Of a stretch of DNA of 64,000 nucleotides, positions 1 to 8,544 are shown in pieces. Source of the DNA: Streptomyces sp. AM 4-1-1 (lineage in GTDB: Bacteria; Actinomycetota; Actinomycetes; Streptomycetales; Streptomycetaceae); assembly GCF_029167625.1 (NCBI RefSeq), contig NZ_CP119145.1:6014001-6078000 (forward strand), in the 5' to 3' direction. The first letter of the stretch is position 1. Each line of letters begins with the position of its first letter. The notes under the pieces are model-generated. The model worked only from the letters and a program-made list of their open reading frames with translations. It did no database searches and was not told the origin of the DNA. A program made the position numbers and the translations under genes.

Positions 1-1
1 G

Positions 2-910
2 CCGATGGGCCTGATCGGGCTGTACATGCGGCTGAAGCTGGAGGAGACCCCGGCCTTCCAGCGGGAGGAGGAGGCGCAGTCGGCCGCGGCGTCGGAGGGT
101 GATCCGGTCGAGCAGGCCAGGCAGTCGGGCAAGGGGCGGCTCAGGGAGATCTTCACCCGGCACTGGGAGGCGGTGCTCGTCTGCATGGGCCTGGTGCTCC
201 TGTACAACGTCACCAACTACATGGTGACGTCCTATCTGCCCACGTACATGTCCGAGACCCTGGGTGAACCCGAGACCACGGCGCAACTGCTGGTTCTCGG
301 CACGATGCTGCTGGTCGTGCTCACGATCACGACGGTCGGCCGCTCGTCGGACCGCTGGGGCAGGCGGCCGCTGTTCATGGCGGGGAGCATCGCGCTCGTG
401 GTGCTGTCCGTCCCGGCGTTCCTGCTGATCCGCGAGGGCGGCATCCTGCTCCCCGCGATCGGCTGCGCGATCCTGGGATCGTTGCTGGTCTGCTTCGCGG
501 GGACCTCCGCGTCGACCCTGCCCGCGCTCTTCCCCACCCGGCTGAGGTACGGCGCCCTGTCGATCGCGTTCAACATCTCCGTGTCGCTGTTCGGCGGTAC
601 GACCCCGCTGTTCGCCTCGGGGCTGGTGGAGGCCACCGGCAACGACATGGTCCCGGCGTACTACCTGATGGTGGCCGGGGTGGTGGGCTTCGTCGCGACG
701 CTCTTCCTGCACGAGACCGCGGGCCGTCCGCTGCGCGGCTCGGGCCCGATGGTGGAGACCGCCCAGCAGGCCCGGCAGCTCGTCGCCCACAGCCGGACGG
801 CGGCGGGCAGACAGGCACGGGACGTGTGGGTGCGGCTGCGTCATCCGTGGGCGCACCGGGCCGGCGACGACGCCGGGCGCGGGCAGGGGCGGGGCAAGGC
901 GCAGGGGTGA
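2..910 (+). CDS. MFS transporter, metabolite:H+ symporter type (5' truncated)
   Basis: C-terminal half of a 12-helix major facilitator of the MHS/ProP-like group. The frame is open to the left edge, so the true start lies outside the window. The visible part begins with a charged loop holding the ETPAF motif usual in this group and continues with about six membrane segments. A GRSSDRWGRRP loop matches the MFS signature between TM8 and TM9, and HETAGRPLRG lies after the last helix. The tail is basic and cytoplasmic. Substrate cannot be told; family members import organic acids, betaines or dicarboxylates by proton symport. The stop codon sits inside an 18-bp tandem repeat (about 894-929). Family assignment is firm, substrate unknown. 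Confidence 0.88.
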   Translation, partial: PMGLIGLYMRLKLEETPAFQREEEAQSAAASEGDPVEQARQSGKGRLREIFTRHWEAVLVCMGLVLLYNVTNYMVTSYLPTYMSETLGEPETTAQLLVLGTMLLVVLTITTVGRSSDRWGRRPLFMAGSIALVVLSVPAFLLIREGGILLPAIGCAILGSLLVCFAGTSASTLPALFPTRLRYGALSIAFNISVSLFGGTTPLFASGLVEATGNDMVPAYYLMVAGVVGFVATLFLHETAGRPLRGSGPMVETAQQARQLVAHSRTAAGRQARDVWVRLRHPWAHRAGDDAGRGQGRGKAQG

Positions 911-963
911 GGCAAGGCGCAGGGGTGAGGGCCGAGGGTGACGCATGGGGGGCGGGCATGGGT

Positions 964-993
964 GAGGGCGGCGAGCCGCCGCTCGCCGCCCTC
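964..993. terminator. Hairpin after MFS gene
   Basis: Perfect 13-bp inverted repeat (964-976 and 981-993) with a 4-nt loop, just downstream of the MFS stop and followed by a second hairpin. Probably rho-independent termination of the plus-strand transcript. Confidence 0.6.
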
Positions 994-1000
994 GTCATAC

Positions 1001-1036
1001 GGTGATGTCCGGCAGGTGGCCCTGCCGGACATCACC
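1001..1036. terminator. Hairpin between convergent MFS and chitinase genes
   Basis: Perfect 16-bp stem (1001-1016 and 1021-1036) with loop TGGC, 20 bp past the chitinase stop. Placed to terminate the chitinase transcript and probably bidirectional. Confidence 0.7.
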
Positions 1037-1056
1037 GGTGGAACCGGTCGGAAGGG

Positions 1057-2586
1057 TCAGCAGGCGCCGAGGTCCTGCCAGACGCCCCACTCACCGGTGG
1101 TGCCGGGCTCCTCGCCCGTCGTCCACCACTTGGCCTTCCAGTTGTGGCCCTTGTGCGAGACCTGCTGGCTGCCGGTGTAGACCGTGCCGCTGGCCCACGC
1201 GGCGGCCGTGCACTGGCTGCCGTTGCCGCCGGTGATGGTCAGCTTGTAGGTCGCGGTGTGGCTGGTGCCGCCGGTGACCGCACCGGTGACGTTGATGCTG
1301 TACGTACCCGAGACGGCCGAGGACGTCGTGGCGACGGTCAGCGTCGAGGAACCGCCCGCGGTCACCGAGGTGGGGCTGAGCGAGGCGGTGACGCCCGCGG
1401 GGGCGCCGCTGACGGTGAGGTTGACCGTCTTCGCCGTACCCGCCGTCACGGCGGTCTTCACGGTGGAGGTGGCCGAGCTGCCCGCGACGACCGAGCCGCT
1501 GGCGGGGGTGGCCGTCACCGAGAAGTCGTTGGCCGGGGGAGTCGTGCTGCCGCTGGTGAACGGCGCGAAGATGTGGGTGAAGTCCCAGGTGTTCTGCTGG
1601 ATGCCGGAGCAGTCGTCGCGGGCACCGCCACCGGCGCAGCCGCCGTTGTCACGCTGGAGGGCCCAGAACGAGAGGGTGTTGATGCCCTTGGAGACCGCCC
1701 AGTTGTAGACCTGGGTGGCGTTGGCCAGGGTGAAGGTCTCGGCCGGTCCGAAGTCGTCGACCCCGGGCATCTCGGTGACGCCGATCATGCCCCACAGCTG
1801 CGCCGACGTCTTGGACGGGTAGAGCTTCGCGAGCTGGTTGTACAGCCCCTGCGCCGCCGTCTCGGTGTCGTTGGCCATGTTGTGCGTGGCGTTGTCGTAG
1901 TAGTCGAACGTCATGAGGTTCGCGACGTCGACCCGGGCGCCGTTGGTCACCGCGTTCTTCAGCACGGCGAGTCCGCTGGGGGCGAGACCGGAGGTCGTCG
2001 TCGGCAGCGTGTAGGAGATCTCGACGGTGCGCCCGTTGGCCGCCGCCCAGTCCTGGACCAGCTTGATGGCCTTGTTGCGCCGGTCGATGCCCGCGCTGTT
2101 GTCCAGCGCGTCGACCTCGATGTCCATGTCGAGGCGCGTGACGTCGTAGGTCGTGATGACCTTCTCGTACGCGGCCGCGATCTGGTTGACGTCGGTGCAG
2201 CTGTCGGCGATCTCGGTGCCGGTGGTGTCCGCGGTGTAGCCGCCGAACGAGGGGATGACGTCCCCGCCGTTCGCCTGGATGGTCTTGATGTCGCTGCCGA
2301 AGGTGCTCTGGGCGATCGGCATGCTGGTGTCGCCGTTCCAGTACGGCGTACACGAGCCCTTGGTGGCCGTCTGGAGGAAGGCCATCGTCAGGTGCTTCGC
2401 ACCGGACTGGGAGGCCAGCGCGGCGGGGCTCTCGCCGGTCCATGCCTCGAAGTAGGGGGCGAAGACGTGGGCGGGCATCGGGGTGGCGGCCTGGGCGGTG
2501 CCGCCGCCGATCGCGGCCAGGCCCGCCGCGGCCACAGCGGTGACGGTCGCGGTGAGGACCGCGCGGAGGGAGCGCATGCGTCTCAT
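1057..2586 (-). CDS. Secreted GH18 chitinase with CBM5/12
   Basis: Extracellular chitinase that hydrolyses beta-1,4-GlcNAc chains. The start at 2586 (MRRMRSL) gives 509 aa with a basic signal peptide ending near AQA|ATP; an upstream in-frame ATG at 2631 would add 15 non-signal residues. A GH18 barrel follows, from about residue 35 to 345, with the catalytic DxDxE motif visible as LDMDIE. Next come a beta-sandwich Ig-like linker domain rich in Thr, Ser and Val, and a C-terminal CBM5/12 chitin-binding module with WASGTVY and HNWKAKWWT. Candidate DasR sites lie upstream, suggesting GlcNAc-responsive control. GH18 identity is certain from the motif; subfamily is not assigned. Confidence 0.95.
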   Translation of the reverse strand: MRRMRSLRAVLTATVTAVAAAGLAAIGGGTAQAATPMPAHVFAPYFEAWTGESPAALASQSGAKHLTMAFLQTATKGSCTPYWNGDTSMPIAQSTFGSDIKTIQANGGDVIPSFGGYTADTTGTEIADSCTDVNQIAAAYEKVITTYDVTRLDMDIEVDALDNSAGIDRRNKAIKLVQDWAAANGRTVEISYTLPTTTSGLAPSGLAVLKNAVTNGARVDVANLMTFDYYDNATHNMANDTETAAQGLYNQLAKLYPSKTSAQLWGMIGVTEMPGVDDFGPAETFTLANATQVYNWAVSKGINTLSFWALQRDNGGCAGGGARDDCSGIQQNTWDFTHIFAPFTSGSTTPPANDFSVTATPASGSVVAGSSATSTVKTAVTAGTAKTVNLTVSGAPAGVTASLSPTSVTAGGSSTLTVATTSSAVSGTYSINVTGAVTGGTSHTATYKLTITGGNGSQCTAAAWASGTVYTGSQQVSHKGHNWKAKWWTTGEEPGTTGEWGVWQDLGAC

Positions 2587-2674
2587 ATCTGTCCAAGCTG
2601 TGAGGAGTGGCCGCCAAACCCCGTGGAGCACGGCGGCGTTGGATACGAGATATCCATGTAGTCAGAGACATGTC

Positions 2675-2707
2675 AATGGTCTGGACCGAGATAGGACTAG
2701 ACCAATA
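2675..2707 (-). promoter_or_regulatory. Paired DasR-like (dre) sites upstream of chitinase
   Basis: Two 12-bp elements, 2677-2688 (TGGTCTGGACCG on plus) and 2693-2704 (TGGTCTAGTCCT on minus), are separated by 4 bp. They resemble the direct repeats of Streptomyces chitinase promoters and the DasR consensus core TGGTCTAGACCA. They lie about 90-120 bp upstream of the start codon. DasR control is inferred from the match. Confidence 0.65.
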
Positions 2708-2746
2708 TCCGGCCATGGGCGCCGTGTTCCAGACCAGCGCGCACCG

Positions 2747-2762
2747 AGTGGACTAAACCAAT
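2747..2762 (-). promoter_or_regulatory. Third dre-like site upstream of chitinase
   Basis: The minus strand reads ATTGGTTTAGTCCACT, two mismatches from the 12-bp core TGGTCTAGACCA. It lies 40 bp beyond the paired sites and may be an auxiliary DasR site. Confidence 0.4.
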
Positions 2763-3341
2763 CCGCGAGGTAACTTCGGCGGGCCGGCCGCCCGTCGCCG
2801 TGCGTCCCCGTCATGACTCCGGCCGCTTCGTCGGCCGCCCGGTCCACTCCTGTGGCGGCACTTCCACGCCACTCGCCGCGCGCCGCCGGGACTCGGCCCC
2901 GACTGCCCCGCGCCGCGTGCCGCCGCGGACCCGGCCGGCGCGCCGCCTCGGGCTTTGCCCGTACCCACCGCCGGCCCGCCCGTCGCCGCCCTGGACTCGT
3001 CCCGCGTCCAGATGGTTCCGCCGGATTCGCTCCGCCTCCCGGTCGGAATGATTTTTCTGGTCATTCGGTGGCTGTGCGGAGAAATCTGTGCGGAGAAGTC
3101 CGTTCGGACCCGATACGCCGACCCTCCGCTCCGTCGCGCTACGGCGATATTCGTTGTCCGACGAGGGGCTCCGGAAGGCTCCTTCCTGTCCCTGGGTAAG
3201 TTGTTGCTCCGTGAATCGCCAAAACGGCGCAAATTCGGTGAGCGGTATTCGTTCACCGCACTGGCCGGAACGGCCGTCCGGGGCGGGGATTCCGCATTTT
3301 GTGCGGATTGCGGACAGTCGGACAAGGGGCACTCTTCTGTC
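2763..3341. other. Non-coding 579 bp between chitinase and tehA-like gene
   Basis: Open frames cross it on both strands, but none has family motifs or a good ribosome site. Base composition drops slightly in GC near 3040-3340, as expected of a promoter region for the plus-strand gene. No RNA or repeat was recognised. Confidence 0.5.
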
Positions 3342-4430
3342 ATGACCCGGAAGATGACGGAGCGTGTTCTCGGCTGTCGTGTCCGTGAGCCTTCGCCGGG
3401 GTGTTTCGCCCCGGTGATGGCGAGCGGTATCGTCTCGCGCGCCGCGGCGCCGCTGGGGCATCCGTGGGCCTCGGACGCGCTGTTCGCGGTGGCGGCCGGC
3501 GCGTACGCCGTGCTCACGGCGGCCGTGGTGCGGCGGCTGATCCGGCACCGGGACCGGGTCGTCCGCGATCTGAACGACCCGGCGAGGATCTTCGGGTTCT
3601 TCACCTTCGTCGCCGCCTCCGACGTGCTCGCCGCCAGGCCGGCGGACGCGCGATGGGCGCCGGTCGCGGCCGTGCTCCTGGTGGCGGCCGTGTCGGTGTG
3701 GGCGGCGCTGGCCGGACAGGTCGTCCGCGTCCTGCGCCGGTCCTGGGCCACGGCCCTGCGCCGGGCCGACGGCAGCTGGTTCCTGTCCGTGGTCGGCTTG
3801 CAGTCGGTGGTGCCGGCCGCCGCCGCGCTGCGCCTCGCGACCACCTGGCGCACGGCCGAACTGGTCTGCTGGGGCGCCGGGGTGTGTCTGTACGCCCTCG
3901 TCACCGGGGTGACGGCGATCAGGCTGCGGCGCCATCGGCTCACGGCACGCGAACTGACCCCGCCGTACTGGGTGGCCATGGGGTCCGGTGCGATCAGCGT
4001 ACTGGCGGGCGCCCGGCTGCTGCCGGGCCTCGCGGCCGGATCGCCCCTGCGGCCGGTGACCGTCACCGTGCTGCTGACGGTGTGGTGCTGGGCGAGCTGC
4101 CTGCTCCCGCTGCTGGTGGCGGCCGGCGTGTGGCGGCACGGGGTGCGCCGGGTGCCCCTGGTGCACGACCCCGCCTGGTGGACCATCGTCTTCCCGCTGG
4201 GCATGTACGCGGTGGCCACCCAGGCCCTGGGCGCCGGAGCGGGGATCGCGCCGCCGGCCGGCCTCGGACGTGCCATGGCCTGGGCGGGAACGGTGGCCTG
4301 GCTCCTCGTCGCCACCGGAGCACTCGTACGGGGAAGCCGGGTGCCGACCCCGGAACCGGCCGGACACCGGGCGGCCGAGCTCTGTACCGGTGAACCGGCC
4401 GGACCCCCGGGGCCACCTTCGACCCGGTGA
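3342..4430 (+). CDS. TehA/SLAC1-like C4-dicarboxylate/tellurite-resistance family membrane protein
   Basis: Ten-helix integral membrane protein of the TDT/voltage-dependent anion channel superfamily. ATG 3342 gives 362 aa; the frame is open further upstream, but that part is charged and unlike the family. Typical traits are PVMASGIVS in the first helix, YWVAMGSGAISVLAG mid-protein (the repeated VAMGSG element) and PAWWTIVFPLGMYAVAT near the end. Transported ion is unknown. It is co-oriented with narGHJI 390 bp downstream, so a role in anion or nitrite handling is conceivable but only by position. The last ~27 residues are Pro/Gly-rich and encoded by a 37-bp degenerate tandem repeat that runs past the stop. 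Confidence 0.85.
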   Translation: MTRKMTERVLGCRVREPSPGCFAPVMASGIVSRAAAPLGHPWASDALFAVAAGAYAVLTAAVVRRLIRHRDRVVRDLNDPARIFGFFTFVAASDVLAARPADARWAPVAAVLLVAAVSVWAALAGQVVRVLRRSWATALRRADGSWFLSVVGLQSVVPAAAALRLATTWRTAELVCWGAGVCLYALVTGVTAIRLRRHRLTARELTPPYWVAMGSGAISVLAGARLLPGLAAGSPLRPVTVTVLLTVWCWASCLLPLLVAAGVWRHGVRRVPLVHDPAWWTIVFPLGMYAVATQALGAGAGIAPPAGLGRAMAWAGTVAWLLVATGALVRGSRVPTPEPAGHRAAELCTGEPAGPPGPPSTR

Positions 4431-4505
4431 GCCGGCCGGGCCCTCAAGGCCACCTCCCGTCCGGTGAACCGGCCGGACACCGGGCGGCCGGCCCCCGTCC
4501 CGGAG
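4351..4505 (+). repeat. Degenerate ~37-bp tandem repeat spanning the tehA-like 3' end
   Basis: Four units start near 4351, 4388, 4425 and 4461. Each carries CCGG-TGAACCGGCCGG followed by CACCGGGCGGCCG-like sequence. The first two encode the Pro/Gly-rich tail, the stop falls in the third and the fourth is intergenic. Confidence 0.7.
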
Positions 4506-4820
4506 CGGTTCCGGCCAGAAACGCGGGTCAAGGAACGGAAAAGCCGGAAAACCCGCCGCCCGACCCCCGTAAATACCGAACCGCCCCACCGCATTCCGTG
4601 TCGCGGCAGCTCACCGATGACGGCCGGCGGAAGAACTGAAACACGTTTTCGCGGCGGTCTCCCATTCGTCGCAAAGCGTGGGGCAAGACATTGCCAGCAC
4701 GGTCCAAATGGCCGAAAGGCATGACGCGCACGCCCGGTGGCGGCGTGATGCTGAGGCGGCGAACGGGACCCGGCCGTACTCCACGACCGCGGATGTGAAT
4801 TCGCCGAGAGGAGCCGGACA

Positions 4821-7800
4821 ATGCGTCGTCGAAGGCGGGAGGAGGCGGAACGGGCCGCGGCGGCGGTGACCCGGCGTCTGCTGAGAGCGGGCAGCTCACT
4901 GAGGCGGACCGCGACGACCCAGGACCTGCGGGCCGTCATCGAGATCGACGAGGACGTCAACGACACCCCGTACCGCGACCGTTGGGCGCACGACAAGGTC
5001 GTCCGCTCCACCCACGGGGTCAACTGCACCGGCTCCTGCTCCTGGAAGGTCTTCGTCAAGGACGGCGTGATCACCTGGGAGACCCAGCAGACCGACTACC
5101 CGTCCGTCGGCCCCGACCGGCCGGAGTACGAGCCCCGGGGCTGCCCGCGCGGCGCCGCCTTCTCCTGGTACACGTACTCGCCCACCAGGGTCCGCCACCC
5201 GCACGCCCGCGGTGTGCTGGTCGAGCTGTACCGCGAGGCCAGGCAGCGGCTCGGTGACCCGGTGGCGGCCTGGGCCGAGATCACCACCGACCCGCTCAAA
5301 CGGCTCCGCTACCAGTCGGCCCGGGGCAAGGGCGGCCTGGTGCGGATCGGCTGGGACGAGGCGCTGGAGATCGCCGCCGCCGCCCATGTGCACACCCTCC
5401 GGGAGCACGGCCCCGACCGGATCGCCGGCTTCTCGCCGATCCCGGCGATGTCGATGGCCTCGCACGCGGTGGGCGCCCGCTTCATGTCCCTGATCGGCGC
5501 CCCGATGCTGTCGTTCTACGACTGGTACGCCGATCTGCCGATCGCCTCGCCGCAGGTCTTCGGCGACCAGACCGACGTGCCCGAGTCGGGGGACTGGTGG
5601 GACGCGGCGTATCTGATGCTCTGGGGCTCGAACGTCCCGGTGACCCGCACCCCCGACGCCCACTGGATGGCCGAGGCCCGCTACCGGGGCCAGAAGGTCG
5701 TGGTCGTCTCGCCCGACTACGCGGACGCGACGAAGTTCGCCGACGAGTGGCTGCACCCCCACCCGGGCACCGACGGCGCCGTGGCCATGGCGATGGGGCA
5801 CGTGATCCTGAAGGAGTTCTTCGTCGAGCGCCAGGTCCCGTACTTCACCGACTACGTCAAGCGCTTCACCGACCTGCCCTTCCTGGTCGAACTGCGCGAA
5901 CGGGACGGCGGGCGCTGCCCGGTACCGGGGAAGTTCCTCACCGCGGCCGACCCGGACCTCGCCGCCGACGGTCTCGCGGCACACGTCGACGAGGACTCCC
6001 GCCACTGGATGCCGGTCCTGCTCGACGCCGCCTCCGACCGGGTGGTCGTCCCCAACGGGACGCTCGGCGACCGCTGGAGCCAGGGCGGTGAGGGCCGCTG
6101 GAACCTCGACCTCGGCGACATCGACCCGGTGCTCACCCTCCACCCGGAAGGGCGGTCCGTGGAGGTCGAGTTCCCGTGCTTCGAGGAACCGGGCGCCACG
6201 GTCCGCCGGGCCGTACCGACCCGGCGCGTCGGCGACCGGCTGGTCACCACCGTCCTCGACCTGATGCTCGCCCGGTACGGAGTGGCCCGCGACGGACTCG
6301 GCGGCAGCTGGCCCGCCGGCTACGACGACGCCTCCGCGCCCGGCACCCCCGCCTGGCAGGAGGCGATCACCTCCGTCCCCGCCGGGGCCGTCGTCCGGGC
6401 CGCCCGGGAGTTCGCGGGCACGGCGGAGAAGACCCGGGGCCGCTGCATGATCGTGATGGGGGCGGGCACCAACCACTGGTTCCACTCGGACACCATCTAC
6501 CGTGGTTTCCTCTCGCTGCTCCTCCTCACCGGCTGCCAGGGTGTCAACGGGGGCGGCTGGGCGCACTACGTGGGCCAGGAGAAGGTACGGCCGTTCACGG
6601 GCTGGCAGCAGCTCTCCACCGCCGCCGACTGGGTCCGCCCGTCCCGCCAGATGGCCGGGACCCCGTACTGGTATCTGCACACCGACCAGTGGCGCTACGA
6701 GAGTTACGGCGCCGACGCGTTGGCCTCACCCACCGGACAGGGCCTGTTCGCCGGTCTGCACACCGCGGATCTGGTCACCCGGTCGATGCGGCTGGGCTGG
6801 ATGCCCTCGTACCCCACGTTCACCGCCAACCCGCTCGACCTGGGGGACCGGGTCCGCGAGAGCGGACAGGACGCCGACACCTGGGTGGCCCGCCAACTCG
6901 CCCAACGAAATCTCGACTTCGCCTGCGAGGACCCCGACGCCCCCGAGAACTGGCCCCGTGTCCTCACCGTCTGGCGGGCCAACCTGATCGGCTCCTCCGC
7001 CAAGGGCAACGAATACTTCCTGCGCCACCTGCTCGGGGGACGGGACAACGCCTCCGCCCCCGAGGCCGGACCCGACGACCGTCCGTCCGACGTCACCTGG
7101 CGGGACGAGGCACCGCGCGGCAAGCTCGACCTGCTGCTGGCGCTCGACTTCCGGATGACGTCCACGACGCTCTTCGCGGACCTGGTGCTGCCCGCCGCCA
7201 CCTGGTACGAGAAGCACGACCTCTCCAGCACCGACATGCACCCCTATGTGCACGCCTTCACCGCCGCGATCGATCCGCCCTGGCAGGCCCGCACCGACTT
7301 CGACATCTTCCACGGACTCGCCCGCAAACTGAGCGAACTCGCCGCGGGACGCCTCGACGTACGCCACGACCTGGTGGCCACCGCCCTCCAGCACGACACC
7401 CCGGGGGAGACCGCCCAGCCCGGCGGAGTACCCAGGGACTGGCGGGACGAGGGCACCGAGCCCGTCCCCGGACGCAACATCCCCGGATTCACCGTGGTCG
7501 AACGCGACTACACCGCCGTCGCCGGCCAACTCGCCGCGTTCGGCCCGCTCGCCGAACGCGACGGCATGCGGGTCAAGGGCGTCGGCGTCGTCCCGGCCGC
7601 CGAGTCCGCCTGGCTCGCCGCCCGCTGCGGTACGGCGCGCACCGGCCCCGCCAGGGGCAGACCCCTGCTCGACACCGACATCAAGTTCTGCGAGGCGATC
7701 CTCGCCCTGTCCGGCACCACCAACGGACGGATCGCCGCCGAGGGCTTCGACCGGCTCGCGGAACGGGTCGGCGCCGCGTCCGGGCTCGCCGCCCTCGGCG

Positions 7801-8543
7801 CCTCGGTGGCGGAACGCCGCGTGGTGTTCAGCGACACCCAGGCACGCCCGGTACAGGTCGGGGCCAGCTTCGAATGGTCCGGCAAGGAGGCACCGGACCG
7901 CCGCTACGCGCCGTTCACCATCAACACCGAGCACCGCAAGCCCTGGCACACCCTCACCGGCCGCCAGCACTTCTACCTCGACCACGACTGGATGGCCGAG
8001 CTGGGTGAACAACTGCCCGTGTACCGGCCACCGCTGGACATGGCCGCGCTCGGCGAGTCCGGCGCGGGCCCCGCCGGGGACGAACGCACGGTCACCGTGC
8101 GCTACCTCACCCCGCACTCCAAGTGGTCCATCCACTCCGAGTACCAGGAGAACCTGATCATGCAGACCCTGGCGCGCGGCGGCCCCGTCATCTGGATCAG
8201 CGTGCCCGACGCCGAGACCGTCGGAGTCGCCGACAACGACTGGATCGAAGCCGTCAACACCAACGGGGTGGTGGTCGCCCGCGCCGTGGTCTCCCACCGC
8301 ATGCCGGCCGGCACGGTGTTCATGTACCACGTACAGGAACGCCTGGTGAACGTCCCCAGGTCCGAGACCACCGGCGGACGCGGCGGAGTGCACAACGCCC
8401 TCACCAAACTGCTCGTCAAACCGACCCACCTCATCGGCGGCCACGCACAGCTCTCGTTCTCCCCCAACTACTACGGGCCGACCGGGAATCAGCGTGACGC
8501 CGTCACCGTGATCCGCCGCCGCTCCCAGACCGTGGAGTACTGA
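4821..8543 (+). CDS. narG: Respiratory nitrate reductase alpha subunit NarG
   Basis: Catalytic Mo-bisMGD subunit that reduces nitrate to nitrite at the cytoplasmic face using quinol electrons delivered by NarH. At 1240 aa it is the expected length. The FS0 cluster ligands are visible (STHGVNCTGSC, then RGCPRGA). The Mo-binding Asp lies in YDWYADLP near residue 234, followed by the family signature QTDVPESGDWWDA. The C-terminal molydopterin dinucleotide domain is intact (GNQRDAVTV end). ATG 4821 has a GAGAGGAG-type ribosome site. The N-terminus is Arg-rich and lacks a twin-arginine signal peptide, as usual for NarG. First gene of narGHJI; its stop is one base before narH. Confidence 0.98.
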   Translation: MRRRRREEAERAAAAVTRRLLRAGSSLRRTATTQDLRAVIEIDEDVNDTPYRDRWAHDKVVRSTHGVNCTGSCSWKVFVKDGVITWETQQTDYPSVGPDRPEYEPRGCPRGAAFSWYTYSPTRVRHPHARGVLVELYREARQRLGDPVAAWAEITTDPLKRLRYQSARGKGGLVRIGWDEALEIAAAAHVHTLREHGPDRIAGFSPIPAMSMASHAVGARFMSLIGAPMLSFYDWYADLPIASPQVFGDQTDVPESGDWWDAAYLMLWGSNVPVTRTPDAHWMAEARYRGQKVVVVSPDYADATKFADEWLHPHPGTDGAVAMAMGHVILKEFFVERQVPYFTDYVKRFTDLPFLVELRERDGGRCPVPGKFLTAADPDLAADGLAAHVDEDSRHWMPVLLDAASDRVVVPNGTLGDRWSQGGEGRWNLDLGDIDPVLTLHPEGRSVEVEFPCFEEPGATVRRAVPTRRVGDRLVTTVLDLMLARYGVARDGLGGSWPAGYDDASAPGTPAWQEAITSVPAGAVVRAAREFAGTAEKTRGRCMIVMGAGTNHWFHSDTIYRGFLSLLLLTGCQGVNGGGWAHYVGQEKVRPFTGWQQLSTAADWVRPSRQMAGTPYWYLHTDQWRYESYGADALASPTGQGLFAGLHTADLVTRSMRLGWMPSYPTFTANPLDLGDRVRESGQDADTWVARQLAQRNLDFACEDPDAPENWPRVLTVWRANLIGSSAKGNEYFLRHLLGGRDNASAPEAGPDDRPSDVTWRDEAPRGKLDLLLALDFRMTSTTLFADLVLPAATWYEKHDLSSTDMHPYVHAFTAAIDPPWQARTDFDIFHGLARKLSELAAGRLDVRHDLVATALQHDTPGETAQPGGVPRDWRDEGTEPVPGRNIPGFTVVERDYTAVAGQLAAFGPLAERDGMRVKGVGVVPAAESAWLAARCGTARTGPARGRPLLDTDIKFCEAILALSGTTNGRIAAEGFDRLAERVGAASGLAALGASVAERRVVFSDTQARPVQVGASFEWSGKEAPDRRYAPFTINTEHRKPWHTLTGRQHFYLDHDWMAELGEQLPVYRPPLDMAALGESGAGPAGDERTVTVRYLTPHSKWSIHSEYQENLIMQTLARGGPVIWISVPDAETVGVADNDWIEAVNTNGVVVARAVVSHRMPAGTVFMYHVQERLVNVPRSETTGGRGGVHNALTKLLVKPTHLIGGHAQLSFSPNYYGPTGNQRDAVTVIRRRSQTVEY

Positions 8544-8544
8544 C

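Noticed and set aside
1144..2661. A 505-codon plus-strand frame opposite the chitinase
   Set aside because: Low-complexity Arg/Gly/Val composition; the minus strand carries a recognisable GH18 enzyme.
2753..5074. Long minus-strand frame over the TehA-like gene and narG start
   Set aside because: No domains, Arg/Ser/Pro-rich, overlaps two well-supported genes.
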